A DNA stretch of 51,837 bases from Oscillospiraceae bacterium. GTDB lineage: Bacteria > Bacillota > Clostridia > Oscillospirales > Ruminococcaceae. Positions 38,889 through 47,689 of this stretch are shown piece by piece. The translations under genes were made by a program, and so were the position numbers. Where the stretch lies: the NCBI GenBank assembly GCA_009784625.1, contig WRBI01000013.1, forward strand, positions 1 to 51,837. Reading direction: 5' to 3'. The notes below the pieces were generated by a model, which did no database searches, had not been told where the DNA came from, and worked only from the letters and a program-made list of their open reading frames with translations. Each line of letters opens with the position of its first letter. Within the stretch, counting starts at the first letter, position 1.

Positions 38889-39098
38889 ATGGCACGAGGA
38901 GTAGCGCGCAGTTTGGATTCTAAGATCGAAACATTAAGAGAAAAACTCGCAAAAAAACAAGCGGAAGTCGCTGAAATCAAAGCGCAAATCAAAGAACTTG
39001 AAATGGCAAAACAATCTGATTTGCTGAGCAAAGTAAGCGAAGTCGCCGCCAAAAAAGGCGTATCGGTTGAAGAGCTTTTAAACGCCGCGGTAAAGTAA
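38889..39098 (+). CDS. Small coiled-coil protein (69 aa)
   Basis: 69 residues: a basic start MARGVARSLDSKIETLREKL, a heptad-rich helix (KKQAEVAEIKAQIKELEMAK) and a C-terminal helix-rich end KVSEVAAKKGVSVEELLNAA that resembles the DNA-binding tail of small H-NS-like or DUF4315-type proteins. A nucleoid-associated or dimeric regulatory role is possible but unproven. ATG follows TTGGAGGAG, an excellent ribosome binding site. It has its own promoter and terminator, so it is expressed alone. Confidence 0.8.
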   Translation: MARGVARSLDSKIETLREKLAKKQAEVAEIKAQIKELEMAKQSDLLSKVSEVAAKKGVSVEELLNAAVK

Positions 39099-39112
39099 GG
39101 CTTGTGTACAAA

Positions 39113-39146
39113 AAGAAGCGGAAGGTAAATTCCGCTTCTTTTTTTG
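39113..39146 (+). terminator. Terminator
   Basis: Perfect stem AAGAAGCGGAA/TTCCGCTTCTT with loop GGTAAA and a run of seven T, between convergent genes. Confidence 0.9.
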
Positions 39147-39155
39147 CGTGAAAAT

Positions 39156-40424
39156 CTATTCGCGGCCGTCGATAATATTCATTTCTTCCGGGTTCATAGT
39201 GACCGGAAAACCGGCGGCTTGCAGCTCAAGCTTTGACAGCCGCAGCCAATGGCCGAATGTGCCGGGGTAGTCTCCGGCCGGGTCCATTGAGGCTGCCCGC
39301 CCGCCGCCGGGCAGCTGCGCGGCGGCGGGTATCAAAACATGCCGGGCCGCCCAGTAGTCGAGGGCGACCGGGTCGGTACTCGCCGCGATCAGATTCATCT
39401 GTCTGGCGGTTGAGTACGGGCTGGCCGGACCGCGCTCGACCGCGATCCAGATCATATCGAGAATATTCAGGGTGGGCATTCTGGTCTGCGCCATCTGCGT
39501 GCCCATCCCGCCGGTACCGACGCTGTGATGTGCCCGCGCGCTTGTCAAAAAGTCGGAGGGCGTGCCCATATAATTTTTGACCGCACCGGTCACCTGAAAG
39601 ATAAAATGAGATTTTAATACAGGCATGTTGATCACTTTGAGCGCGTCGCTGTCATAGCGGGCGGAATCGGAATCCCAAATGCCCTCTCGAAAACTGACGT
39701 GCGTGCCGAACTCGGTGGTGAACTTGGGGTAAGTGATCTCAAGCCCTGTCGCGCGGATTTCGTCCTCAACGACAAAGCCGTCGGTGTAGTCGCCCTCGCT
39801 GAACTGCCCCACCCGCACCCGGGTGAACGTATCCCAAAGCACACCGGTCACACGATGCCCCTGGCCGGCGAAGTCGTTGATTACCACCGTGGCCGACTGG
39901 CTTTGATCGACCGCGTTGTTGTTTGTCCAGCTCAGACTGCCGCCGCTGCCCGCACTGCCGAACTGCCCCTGGCCGTTGTCGGCCACAATCACTTCGCCGG
40001 TAAAGCCGTCCGGGTGCGCGACAATCGCGCCGATCACCAGGCGGATCAGGTCGGTGTTGGTACCGCCCCGCTCATCCCACTGACAGTTGATTTTGAGGAT
40101 GATCACATCATCCGCGCCAAAAAGCCCCCAAGGTATCGCTTGCGTCCGGTAAAACGGCTGGCCGTGCATTTCCATCGCGTGGATTAGCCGCTCGACCCCG
40201 TCGTCTACCCCAGTGGTTGGTTCAACAAAGATTTGGGAGACGCCGGGAGTCCCGACAGTTACCTCGGAGAGAAACTCCCGTTCCGGTTCGGGCGCATCCG
40301 GCTGCCGGTGTGTTTCCGGTAGTGCTGTAGGTTCGGCCTCCGGTGGCGGGGCTGGAATTTGAGATGTGCAGCCGGACACAACCAGCGCGAACGCCAAAAT
40401 TATGACTGCGAATTTGTGTCTCAT
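39156..40424 (-). CDS. DUF362-domain lipoprotein
   Basis: A 422-aa lipoprotein: signal segment FAVIILAFALVVSGC with the lipobox cysteine, a Pro/Glu-rich linker, then a DUF362 domain (VIILKINCQWDERGGTNTDL, GEVIVADNGQGQFG, VINMPVLKSHFIFQVTGAVK with NYMGTPSD, IAASTDPVALDYWAARHVLI). DUF362 proteins are of unknown function and are usually iron-sulfur associated in their cytoplasmic forms; this one lacks the ferredoxin motif and is exported. ATG at 40424 after AAAGGAG. Confidence 0.85.
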   Translation of the reverse strand: MRHKFAVIILAFALVVSGCTSQIPAPPPEAEPTALPETHRQPDAPEPEREFLSEVTVGTPGVSQIFVEPTTGVDDGVERLIHAMEMHGQPFYRTQAIPWGLFGADDVIILKINCQWDERGGTNTDLIRLVIGAIVAHPDGFTGEVIVADNGQGQFGSAGSGGSLSWTNNNAVDQSQSATVVINDFAGQGHRVTGVLWDTFTRVRVGQFSEGDYTDGFVVEDEIRATGLEITYPKFTTEFGTHVSFREGIWDSDSARYDSDALKVINMPVLKSHFIFQVTGAVKNYMGTPSDFLTSARAHHSVGTGGMGTQMAQTRMPTLNILDMIWIAVERGPASPYSTARQMNLIAASTDPVALDYWAARHVLIPAAAQLPGGGRAASMDPAGDYPGTFGHWLRLSKLELQAAGFPVTMNPEEMNIIDGRE

Positions 40425-40567
40425 AGCGTCTCCTTTCAAAGTCGCCAGTTCTTGTCAAATACGAACATAGCGGTTTTTCCGAACTGCTTTGTGATTTTTG
40501 TGTAGCTGGAAAGGCGATAAACAAAGCCGCTTACGGTTGACTACCCTCCACAATACGTGCTGCTTCG

Positions 40568-41065
40568 TTATGCAGCTCCATGCAAAAGGCGTCCATGAAC
40601 CACCAGTTGCAATACGTGCCGCTGCAACATTTCATCAAAAGTTGACACGGCATCGTCTATCATACCCTGATAGTAAGTCTTTGCTTCTTCGGAAATATTA
40701 GGCGCCTTCAACATCACCTCGCACCCCCTGACCTCTTCATCTTGCGCCTGTTTTATGAGGCTATCAGGAATTTTCGATTTGATTCTTTGTTGGATGCCGA
40801 CGGATAGCATTTTGAACAATATTTGCAGATTGTGACCTACCTTCTTGCTTTTGATTTTTTTGATTACTTCTTCCCTTTTGCTGATATCGGCTTCATGGAT
40901 TATTATTGCTTTCATATACAGTTCGCAAGCAAACGCAACATTAACGACATATGGGAGCACACTAATGTCCGGCTCTGCATTGTTGTCCTTGTTCTCATAG
41001 TAGTTTTTCCATGCATTGCAAAATGCGTCCGCGCCTTTTGCAATATGTTTGTAATCAAGCGGCAT
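40568..41065 (-). CDS. HEPN-like hypothetical protein (165 aa)
   Basis: A helical protein with VVNVAFACELYMKAIIIHEA and VGHNLQILFKMLSVGIQQRI, the spacing and composition of HEPN domains, which are found in toxin and defence RNases; the R-x4-6-H motif of active members is not obvious. The gene is markedly AT-rich compared with its neighbours, suggesting recent acquisition. ATG follows AGGAGGCGAATTGAC. No antitoxin or nucleotidyltransferase partner is adjacent. Confidence 0.65.
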   Translation of the reverse strand: MPLDYKHIAKGADAFCNAWKNYYENKDNNAEPDISVLPYVVNVAFACELYMKAIIIHEADISKREEVIKKIKSKKVGHNLQILFKMLSVGIQQRIKSKIPDSLIKQAQDEEVRGCEVMLKAPNISEEAKTYYQGMIDDAVSTFDEMLQRHVLQLVVHGRLLHGAA

Positions 41066-41110
41066 GTCAATTCGCCTCCTAGTTGCATTGGAGTTGTATC
41101 AAAAGTAAAC

Positions 41111-41150
41111 TGTTCCTTAGACAACGCATTTCGTGCTTGTTTAAGGAACA
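41111..41150. repeat. Inverted repeat upstream of HEPN-like gene
   Basis: TGTTCCTTA/TAAGGAACA with additional pairing ACAA/TTGT. It lies between the HEPN-like gene's 5' end and the permease gene's 3' end on the same strand; either a terminator of the permease gene or an operator. Confidence 0.5.
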
Positions 41151-41160
41151 ACTGGCTCGA

Positions 41161-42039
41161 CTAACCGGGCAAGAACTCGGCCAGCAAGCCGGCCAGCACT
41201 GCGAACCCGATCGAATAAGCGAGGTAAACCGCGAACATCCGGCCGCCCAGGATCATCTTGACCGCGCTTAAGTTGTTGACCTTGGTGGCCGGGCCGGCCA
41301 GCATGAACGCAAGCGCGTCGCCCCGGCCCATCCCCGCGTGCAGCCAGGCGTTCAGCAGGGGGATTGTACCACCCCCGCAGGCGTAGAGCGGGATAGACAG
41401 CGTGGTCGCGAACAACACCCCAAGCCCACGCCGGCCGCCGAACATCCCATATATCCATTCAGGCGGGATGTAGCGGTCAAGCAGTGCGGTCAGGGTAACC
41501 CCAAACAGAAGGTAAGGGGCGGTGATTTTGATTGCCTTAAACAAATCGGGTAGAAGCCGCTTTTTGACAGCATTGTCACTTGTTTCAAAGCGCCCGATTA
41601 AAAACAATGGTTTGTCCCGCCAAAAGATGCGAACGAGCAGGCCGGCCAGCAAGCCCCCGGCAAAAGCGGCGCAAAGGCGGATTAGCATAAGCTCCCGGCC
41701 TAAAACGGCGGTGAGCAGCAGTAAGTTCGGATTGAGCGCGACGGATGAGATCATAAACGCGCAGAGCAGGTGGTTTGGCAGACCCTTTTTGCCCAGCGCG
41801 GCGATAACCGGTACTGTCCCGAACATGCAAAGCGGGGAGGCGATTCCCAGCGCGGCGGCGACAGCTGTCTGCCAAAGCCCAAGCCCGCGGGAAGAAAGCG
41901 CGGCTACCTGCCCGGTGATTGAGCGGGAAAGATAAACGCTGACAAGTGACCCGGCCAGCAGCCCCGAAATCCAGTAAGGGCCGATCAGCCGGAGCTGAAA
42001 GAGTATTCCACCGGCAATCATGTAAACTTCGTGCATCAT
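41161..42039 (-). CDS. Permease of the PF03773 (ArsP/SO_0444) family
   Basis: A 292-aa integral membrane protein with about eight helices: LFQLRLIGPYWISGLLAGSL, FMISSVALNPNLLLLTAVLG, KAIKITAPYLLFGVTLTALL. The motifs IASPLCMFGTVPVIAALGKK and LYACGGGTIPLLNAWLHAGM, with their cysteines, and FMLAGPATKVNNLSAV are typical of this family, whose members export organoarsenicals or act with metal resistance. The substrate is not identifiable. Two adjacent ATGs (42039, 42036) lack a clear ribosome binding site; a longer start at 42093 is also possible. Confidence 0.85.
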   Translation of the reverse strand: MMHEVYMIAGGILFQLRLIGPYWISGLLAGSLVSVYLSRSITGQVAALSSRGLGLWQTAVAAALGIASPLCMFGTVPVIAALGKKGLPNHLLCAFMISSVALNPNLLLLTAVLGRELMLIRLCAAFAGGLLAGLLVRIFWRDKPLFLIGRFETSDNAVKKRLLPDLFKAIKITAPYLLFGVTLTALLDRYIPPEWIYGMFGGRRGLGVLFATTLSIPLYACGGGTIPLLNAWLHAGMGRGDALAFMLAGPATKVNNLSAVKMILGGRMFAVYLAYSIGFAVLAGLLAEFLPG

Positions 42040-42080
42040 GTAACCAGTATAGCACACGCACATATGTACACGCAATAAAT

Positions 42081-42114
42081 AACGAGAGCGCACCCGGCCG
42101 GGAACGCTCTCGTT
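42081..42114. terminator. Hairpin terminator
   Basis: 10-bp stem AACGAGAGCG/CGCTCTCGTT with a 14-base loop, immediately downstream of the 50-aa gene on the minus strand. Confidence 0.7.
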
Positions 42115-42117
42115 TTG

Positions 42118-42270
42118 CTATTTTTTGTCATCCCCGGGGCGCTGGCGGCCGGCCGACTGCTTTTTGGCATTGCGCCCCTCGCCGTCCGGGCCGCTTCTTG
42201 CCATGGTGAGGCCGCCTTTTGCCTTTTCTTCCCGCACCTGTTTGGGGTCCAGTTGACTGTCCTTGGCCAT
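42118..42270 (-). CDS. Small hydrophilic protein (50 aa)
   Basis: A 50-residue, very polar protein (MAKDSQLDPKQVREEKAKGG, then LTMARSGPDGEGRNAKKQSA) rich in Lys, Gly and Gln, without hydrophobic segments and likely disordered, a composition like small spore or stress proteins. GGGAGG lies ten bases upstream. It follows the 1159-aa gene on the same strand after 54 bases and is followed by a hairpin, so it may be the last gene of that operon. An overlapping frame starting at ATG 42280 is also open but has poor composition. Confidence 0.5.
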   Translation of the reverse strand: MAKDSQLDPKQVREEKAKGGLTMARSGPDGEGRNAKKQSAGRQRPGDDKK

Positions 42271-42324
42271 TGCGCATCATCCTCCCTTGTCCTAGGGGAT
42301 TAGAATGCGCAGGATGACAGGGTT

Positions 42325-45300
42325 TTATGCTTTCTTTGCCGCCCGCAGGTCAAGCATCACTTTTTTAAAGGTGACACACAGTTCGTTGGCTATGGCGTAG
42401 TCGCCCCGGCGCAGAGACTTTTCACCGGCCGGCATCAGGAGCGCGCCGCTCGATGTCTTGTCGGCCGCGCGGGCAATCACATCCTGGAGTTCGTCCATGG
42501 TCTGGTAAGGCATCTCGAAACCGGCGTGCAGTGCCAGCTCTTTGACCTGGGCAAGGTTATCCCAATCAATCAGGCAGGGGGCCGCCGGGTTGACCGGCCG
42601 GGTCTGGCCGTCCGCGCCGGTGTAACTGCCGTAAGTTTCGGCAAATGTGGAGGCCGGGAAGATGACGTCGGCTTTCTTGGCCGCTTCGGTCATATGCAGG
42701 TCCTGCACAGCAAGGAAGTCCAGGCCGTCCAGCCCGCTGCCGGTCACTTCTTCACCGAAAATAAACAGCCCGCGAACCTCTTTGGCCGCGATGGCCGCCA
42801 GCAGTTCACTGCCCGGCTTGACGCCCAGATCAACCAGCCCCTGCGAGTTTGCGCCCGGCAAAAGCTGGAGGACGCCCCGCCGCGGCTTGTCGTTGTGCCC
42901 GCTGAGCAGGGCCATGTCGCCGACCAGCCTGCCCGCGCCGGCTGAGGTGAAGTTCTTTTCGTAGACAAAGACGGCTCTGGGGGCTTTCGCGATCATCTCA
43001 GCGGCTTTTCTGGCCCCTTCGCTGACCGTTACACCCTTAAGGGAGGCAACCAGCTCATCGTAGCCCGCAATCTTTTTGCCGGATTCACTTTCGGCCAGCG
43101 CCTTGACCATCTCTTCGAGCAGGTCGAGCTCGCCGTTCGGGTCAAGAGTGAGTGTAGCGATGTTGTCCAGCAGGCTCTCATCAGAGGCGAGCAGGATCAG
43201 TTTAGCCCCCCGCGCGACCGCCTTGCGAATCCGCATGGTGGCTACCCCGTGGTTTTTGAACAATGTCTCAGGCGAAAGGACGACGATCAGGTCGGTGTTG
43301 TCCATCTCATCCAGAGTGACGGTGGAGGCGTCCCGGTCCAGCACATCACCAAGCCCGCCTTTAACCATCCCCAGCGAGAAGACGTTCTGCGTGCCCAGCG
43401 CCTTGTTTGCGTACTCTTTAATCAGGAAGGCCTCTTCGTTGGTGTACCGCTCAGAGATGGCGACGGCCACGCAGTCATCCCCGTATTGGGTTTGCAGGCT
43501 TTGCAGCCCTTTGTTGGCGAAGACGATGGCGTTGTCATAGCTGACCGCTTTCATTGAGTCACCCTCTTTGACAACAGGCAGGACCAGGCGCGGCTTCTTC
43601 ATGATCTCGCCAAAGCCGAACCGGCCTTTTGCGCAAAGCAGGCCGTTCCTGCCCCCGGCCGGCAGGCTGCGGGTGATCAGATGGCCTTTGGATGCCAGTT
43701 TTGTTCCACAACCGACCGAGCAGAACGAGCAGGTGGTCGGGGTCAAGCTTTCTTCCAGCGGAACTTGTTTTTGAATCATCATGGTTTCGGTCAGCGCGCC
43801 GGTCGGGCAGGCGTGTACACACTGGCCGCAAGAAACACAGTTGGTCTCCTGAAGCGGGGTGAGCAGCGCGGGCGCGACTTTGGCGTCAAATCCGCGGTCT
43901 ACAAAACCGAGGGCGGTTGCGCCGACCACTTCGTCACAGATGCGCACACAAAGGCCGCAGAGGATGCATTTATCCGAATTGGGGTGAATGAACGGGTGGT
44001 CGCCCTTTTTGGGGGTGGATTTGGCGATTCCGAACTTGGCGGGGTCAAGGTCAAAGCGATCGGCCAGCGCGATCAGCTTACACTCAAAGAAGTCGTGACA
44101 GCCGCACTCCAGACAGCGCGCACCCTCGGCTTTTGCCTCTTTTACGCCCAACCCCAGGTTGACTTCGAGGAAGTCTTTCCGGCGGATAGCTGGTGACCGG
44201 TGAGGCATCTTGACCCGGGCGGCTTTGTCTTTGTGCGCGAAGTCTTCAGCTGTCTTCTCGTCTTTGACCAGATAGGGCTGGCGGCGGGTGAGGGTTTCGC
44301 CGTACAGGTAGCGCTCGACCATTTCTACGCAGTTCTTAGCTTCGCCGATGGCGGCGATCGCGATGTCCGCGCCGTTGTTTGTGACATCCCCGACCGCGAA
44401 CACGCCGTCAGAGCTGGTCAAAAAGCTGGTCTGGTCGGCCACGATTGTGCTCCACTTGGTGGCTTCCAGTTCCTCAAAACCGGAAAGGTCGGGCTTTTGG
44501 CCGATGGCGACCATGATCGAATCGACTTCGATGGTTTCTTCTTTTCCGGCAACCGGCACAGGCCTGCGCCGGCCGGAGGCATCCGGCTCGCCCAGTTCCA
44601 TAATTTGCAGACGGACGGCCTTGACTTTGCCGTTTTCACCGAGCACTTCGATCGGGTTGGTCAGGTTTTTGAAGATGACGCCCTCTTCTTCGGCTTCGAT
44701 GATTTCGATTTCCTGCGCGGGCATTTCGTTGCGGGTGCGGCGGTAGATGTTGTAAACTTCGCTCGCACCCAGGCGGACGGCTGTCCGGCAGGCGTCCATA
44801 GCGGTGTTGCCGCCGCCGACCACCGCGACTTTGCGGCCGGTGAATACGGGGTTGTTCATGGCCACGTCGCGCAGGAAGTCGATCCCGCCGAAAACGCCAT
44901 CCAGTTCTTCACCCGGACAGCCGAGCGGGGTGCTGGTCCAAGCGCCGACAGCCACGATCACCGCGTCGTATGTATTCTTGAGGTACTCAAGGGTGAGGTC
45001 GCGGCCGACTTTGATGTTGCCGACAAACTTTACACCCATCTTTTCAATCGCGTCGATTTCGGCGTCCAATACTTTTTTGGGCAGCCGGTATTCGGGGATC
45101 CCGTAGCGCAGCATACCGCCCATCTGGGGCATCGCGTCGTAAACGGCGATTTCATGCCCCTTTGCCCGCAGGAAGTAAGCGGCGGTCAGCCCGCCCGGGC
45201 CCGCGCCCACGATGGCGATGCTCTTGCCGGTTTCGGGCGCGACGGCTGTGGTGTAAAGCTCACCCCGGGCCATATCCAAATCGCCGACAAACTGCTTTAA

Positions 45301-45804
45301 AAAAGCAATGGAGACCGGCTCCTCAACCAGCTCGCGGCGGCAGGCGTCCTCACAGGGGTGGGGGCAGACCCGCCCGATGGAGGCGGGCAGCGGGATTTTA
45401 TCTTTGATCAGCTTGACTGCTTCGCCAAACTCGCCGTTGGCGATCAGCCCGACATAACCCTGACAGTCGGTCTGTGCCGGGCAGGCCAGCTTACAGGGGG
45501 CGACACAATCGCCGGCGTGGTCGCTCATCAGCAATTCAAGCGCGGCTTTGCGGTTTTTAAGTACGCGCTCGGTGGCTGTTTTGACGACCATTCCATTGGC
45601 CGCGAAAGTCGAACAGGCCCTGAGCATTTTCGGGCTGCCCTCGACTTCGACCAGACAAATGCCGCAGGAAGCGAACAGCTCGACCCGCTCATCGTGACAA
45701 AGGGTGGGGATTTCAATCCCGTGGGCGCCGGCAATATCCAAGATGGTCTGGCCCTCAAAGCCAACCGCCTCAATGCCGTCTATATTCAATCGGATTTCAC
45801 TCAT
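42325..45804 (-). CDS. Fusion flavoprotein: NuoG-like ferredoxin, GltD-type FAD/NADPH module, degenerate molybdopterin-type domain
   Basis: 1159 residues. Order: [2Fe-2S] (Cys36, 47, 50, 64); His/Cys motif SDHAGDCVAPCKLAC near 94-108; GltD-type FAD/NAD(P) oxidoreductase about 110-530 (AIVGAGPGGLTAAYFLRAKG; AVVGGGNTAMDACRTA then IYRRTRNE favouring NADPH; GVFAVGDV); CLECGCHDFFEC near 570; two [4Fe-4S] near 615 and 656 (CILCGLCVRIC, CVSCGQCVHACP); then a molybdopterin-oxidoreductase-like part with CSFCSVGCGT and LLCAKGRFGF. After RYTNEEAF and GTQNV the position that holds Cys/Sec in formate dehydrogenase reads FSLGMVKGG, and the cofactor-binding C-terminal domain is absent. So it is not a formate dehydrogenase. 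With the NuoE and NuoF upstream it probably moves electrons among NADH, NADPH and ferredoxin, perhaps by bifurcation (inference). Confidence 0.88.
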   Translation of the reverse strand: MSEIRLNIDGIEAVGFEGQTILDIAGAHGIEIPTLCHDERVELFASCGICLVEVEGSPKMLRACSTFAANGMVVKTATERVLKNRKAALELLMSDHAGDCVAPCKLACPAQTDCQGYVGLIANGEFGEAVKLIKDKIPLPASIGRVCPHPCEDACRRELVEEPVSIAFLKQFVGDLDMARGELYTTAVAPETGKSIAIVGAGPGGLTAAYFLRAKGHEIAVYDAMPQMGGMLRYGIPEYRLPKKVLDAEIDAIEKMGVKFVGNIKVGRDLTLEYLKNTYDAVIVAVGAWTSTPLGCPGEELDGVFGGIDFLRDVAMNNPVFTGRKVAVVGGGNTAMDACRTAVRLGASEVYNIYRRTRNEMPAQEIEIIEAEEEGVIFKNLTNPIEVLGENGKVKAVRLQIMELGEPDASGRRRPVPVAGKEETIEVDSIMVAIGQKPDLSGFEELEATKWSTIVADQTSFLTSSDGVFAVGDVTNNGADIAIAAIGEAKNCVEMVERYLYGETLTRRQPYLVKDEKTAEDFAHKDKAARVKMPHRSPAIRRKDFLEVNLGLGVKEAKAEGARCLECGCHDFFECKLIALADRFDLDPAKFGIAKSTPKKGDHPFIHPNSDKCILCGLCVRICDEVVGATALGFVDRGFDAKVAPALLTPLQETNCVSCGQCVHACPTGALTETMMIQKQVPLEESLTPTTCSFCSVGCGTKLASKGHLITRSLPAGGRNGLLCAKGRFGFGEIMKKPRLVLPVVKEGDSMKAVSYDNAIVFANKGLQSLQTQYGDDCVAVAISERYTNEEAFLIKEYANKALGTQNVFSLGMVKGGLGDVLDRDASTVTLDEMDNTDLIVVLSPETLFKNHGVATMRIRKAVARGAKLILLASDESLLDNIATLTLDPNGELDLLEEMVKALAESESGKKIAGYDELVASLKGVTVSEGARKAAEMIAKAPRAVFVYEKNFTSAGAGRLVGDMALLSGHNDKPRRGVLQLLPGANSQGLVDLGVKPGSELLAAIAAKEVRGLFIFGEEVTGSGLDGLDFLAVQDLHMTEAAKKADVIFPASTFAETYGSYTGADGQTRPVNPAAPCLIDWDNLAQVKELALHAGFEMPYQTMDELQDVIARAADKTSSGALLMPAGEKSLRRGDYAIANELCVTFKKVMLDLRAAKKA

Positions 45805-45829
45805 AATGGCGCAATTCCTCCGTTTCTTT

Positions 45830-45946
45830 TAATTAACAATGTACAATTAACAATGAACAATGGATGTATCGCTTCGCGATGATTTTAAATTAAGTCCGCG
45901 CAGCGGACACCACAATTGTTAACTGTTATTTGTTAATTGTTAATTG
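45830..45946. repeat. Repeat family C copy inside the NuoF/fusion operon
   Basis: About 117 bp: left array AATTAACAATGTACAATTAA, core GATGTATCGCTTCGCGATGA, then GTCCGCGCAGCGGACACCAC, right array TTGTTAATTGTTAATTG. It fills the 145-base space between the NuoF-like gene and the fusion gene, four bases from the NuoF stop codon, leaving 25 bases for the ribosome binding site of the fusion gene. Confidence 0.85.
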
Positions 45947-45949
45947 ATC

Positions 45950-47689
45950 TTAGTCAACACTCACCGCGTCAAATTTACAGACTTCTTTGCACTTGCCGCA
46001 CTTTACGCAGTCTGCCTGTACGATTTCGTGTTTTTCTTTGACTTTGCCGGTGATGCAGTCTGACGGGCATTTTTTCTTGCAGAGCGTACAGCCGATGCAC
46101 TTGTCGTTGATCGTGAAAGTGAGCAGCGGCTTACAGCTTTTGGCTGTGCACTTTTTGCGCAGGATATGATCGTCGTACTCTTCCCTGAAATAGCGGATGG
46201 TGGTCAGCACCGGATTGGGTGAAGTCTGACCCAGGCCGCAAAGGGAGGCCTCTTTGACCTGAACGGCCAGGTCGCTGAGCAGTTCAACGTCGCCCTCTTT
46301 GCCATCCCCCGCGCAGATGCGCTCAAGCACTTCGAGCATTCTGCGGTTGCCAATCCGGCAGTGGGTACACTTGCCGCAGCTTTCTTTGCAGGTAAAGTCG
46401 AGGAAGAACCGGGCCATGTCGACCATGCAGGTGGTCTCGTCCATGACGACCATACCGCCGCTGCCCATGATCGCGCCGGTTGCGCCCAAAGTTTTGTAGT
46501 CGATCATGGTGTCTTCAAGCGCGGCCGGGATACATCCGCCGGAAGGCCCGCCCATCTGCACGGCTTTGAACGCTTTGCCGCCTTTGATGCCGCCGCCGAC
46601 CCCGTAGACAACATCCTTGATGGTTTTGCCCATCGGGATTTCGATCAGGCCGCCCTTTGCGATTTTTCCGGTCAGGGCGAATACTTTTGTGCCTTTTGAG
46701 TTTTCTGTGCCAAGAGCGGAAAACGCTTCGCCGCCCTCGCGCAGAATCCAGGGGACGTTCGCGTAAGTCTCAACGTTGTTGATGTTGCTGGGTTTTTGCC
46801 AGAACCCTTTTTGCGCCGGGAAAGGCGGCTTGAGCCGGGGCATCCCCCGCTCGCCCTCAAGGGAGGCGATCAGCGCGGTTTCTTCACCGCAGACAAACGC
46901 GCCCGCGCCCGCTTTGATCCGCATGTCAAAGCTGAAATTTGAACCGAAGATGTTTTTGCCCAGCATCCCTTTTTCGCGCGCTTGGGTGAGTGCGTGCTCA
47001 AGGCGGGTGATGGCCAGCGGATACTCGGCGCGCACATAAACCACGCCCTCATCCGAGCCGATGGCCCTGGCGGCGATCATCATCCCCTCAATCAGCGCGT
47101 GCGGGTCGCCCTCAATGACCGCGCGGTCCATAAACGCGCCGGGGTCGCCCTCGTCCGCGTTGCAGATGACGTATTTTTTGCCGTCCGGGCCCGGCCTTGC
47201 GTCTTTTGCGGCTTTCCATTTAAACCAGGTGGGGAACCCCGCACCGCCCCGCCCGCTCAGGCCGGAGACCTTGATCACATCGATGACCTGATCGGGGCTT
47301 AGCTGGGTGATGCACTTTTTAGCCGCTTCGTACCCCTGACGGGCTATGTACTCATCGATGTTTTCAGGGTCGATGATCCCGCAGTTGACCAGCGCGATCC
47401 TGTGTTGGGAGTCGAGTGCGTCCAAATCTTCTTTTTTGATCGCGTACTTGTCGGCTTCGTTTGTCTCGCCGCGCGAAAGCTTTAAGATTTCGCGCGCCGC
47501 TGTTTCGTCGACGTTGACAAAGATTTGCATCTTGCCATCATCCCCGATGACGTTGACGATCGGCTCAAGATAACACATTCCGATACAGCCGGTTACGATG
47601 GGCGATGCGCTTTCCTGCTCAAGCAGGCTAAAGATCTCGCCGGCGCCCGCGGCGATTCCGCAGCTGCCTTTACCAACGGTTACTTTCAT
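45950..47689 (-). CDS. NuoF-like NADH-binding subunit
   Basis: A 579-aa paralog of the hydrogenase HydB. N-terminal thioredoxin-like ferredoxin stretch with Cys10 (GKGSCGIAAGAG) and VTGCIGMCYLEP; NuoF core with SGLSGRGGAGFPTWFKWK, CNADEGDPGAFMDRAV and CGEETALIASLEGERG; [4Fe-4S] site ESCGKCTHCRIGNRRM; C-terminal two [4Fe-4S] ferredoxin (CIGCTLCKKKCPSDC, CVKCGKCKEVC). The FMN and NADH-binding residues appear intact. The C-terminal ferredoxin domains are those of BfuB/HydB-type bifurcating proteins. It overlaps the NuoE gene by four bases (ATGA). Confidence 0.94.
   Translation of the reverse strand: MKVTVGKGSCGIAAGAGEIFSLLEQESASPIVTGCIGMCYLEPIVNVIGDDGKMQIFVNVDETAAREILKLSRGETNEADKYAIKKEDLDALDSQHRIALVNCGIIDPENIDEYIARQGYEAAKKCITQLSPDQVIDVIKVSGLSGRGGAGFPTWFKWKAAKDARPGPDGKKYVICNADEGDPGAFMDRAVIEGDPHALIEGMMIAARAIGSDEGVVYVRAEYPLAITRLEHALTQAREKGMLGKNIFGSNFSFDMRIKAGAGAFVCGEETALIASLEGERGMPRLKPPFPAQKGFWQKPSNINNVETYANVPWILREGGEAFSALGTENSKGTKVFALTGKIAKGGLIEIPMGKTIKDVVYGVGGGIKGGKAFKAVQMGGPSGGCIPAALEDTMIDYKTLGATGAIMGSGGMVVMDETTCMVDMARFFLDFTCKESCGKCTHCRIGNRRMLEVLERICAGDGKEGDVELLSDLAVQVKEASLCGLGQTSPNPVLTTIRYFREEYDDHILRKKCTAKSCKPLLTFTINDKCIGCTLCKKKCPSDCITGKVKEKHEIVQADCVKCGKCKEVCKFDAVSVD

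Noticed and set aside
44200-45300. Long plus-strand open frame of 366 codons antisense to the 1159-aa gene
   Set aside because: Lies entirely opposite to a gene with clear domain content; its His/Gly/Asp-rich composition is that of an antisense frame in GC-rich DNA.
42325-45804. Formate dehydrogenase alpha subunit
   Set aside because: The Cys/Sec site after GTQNV is absent, and the C-terminal cofactor-binding domain is missing.
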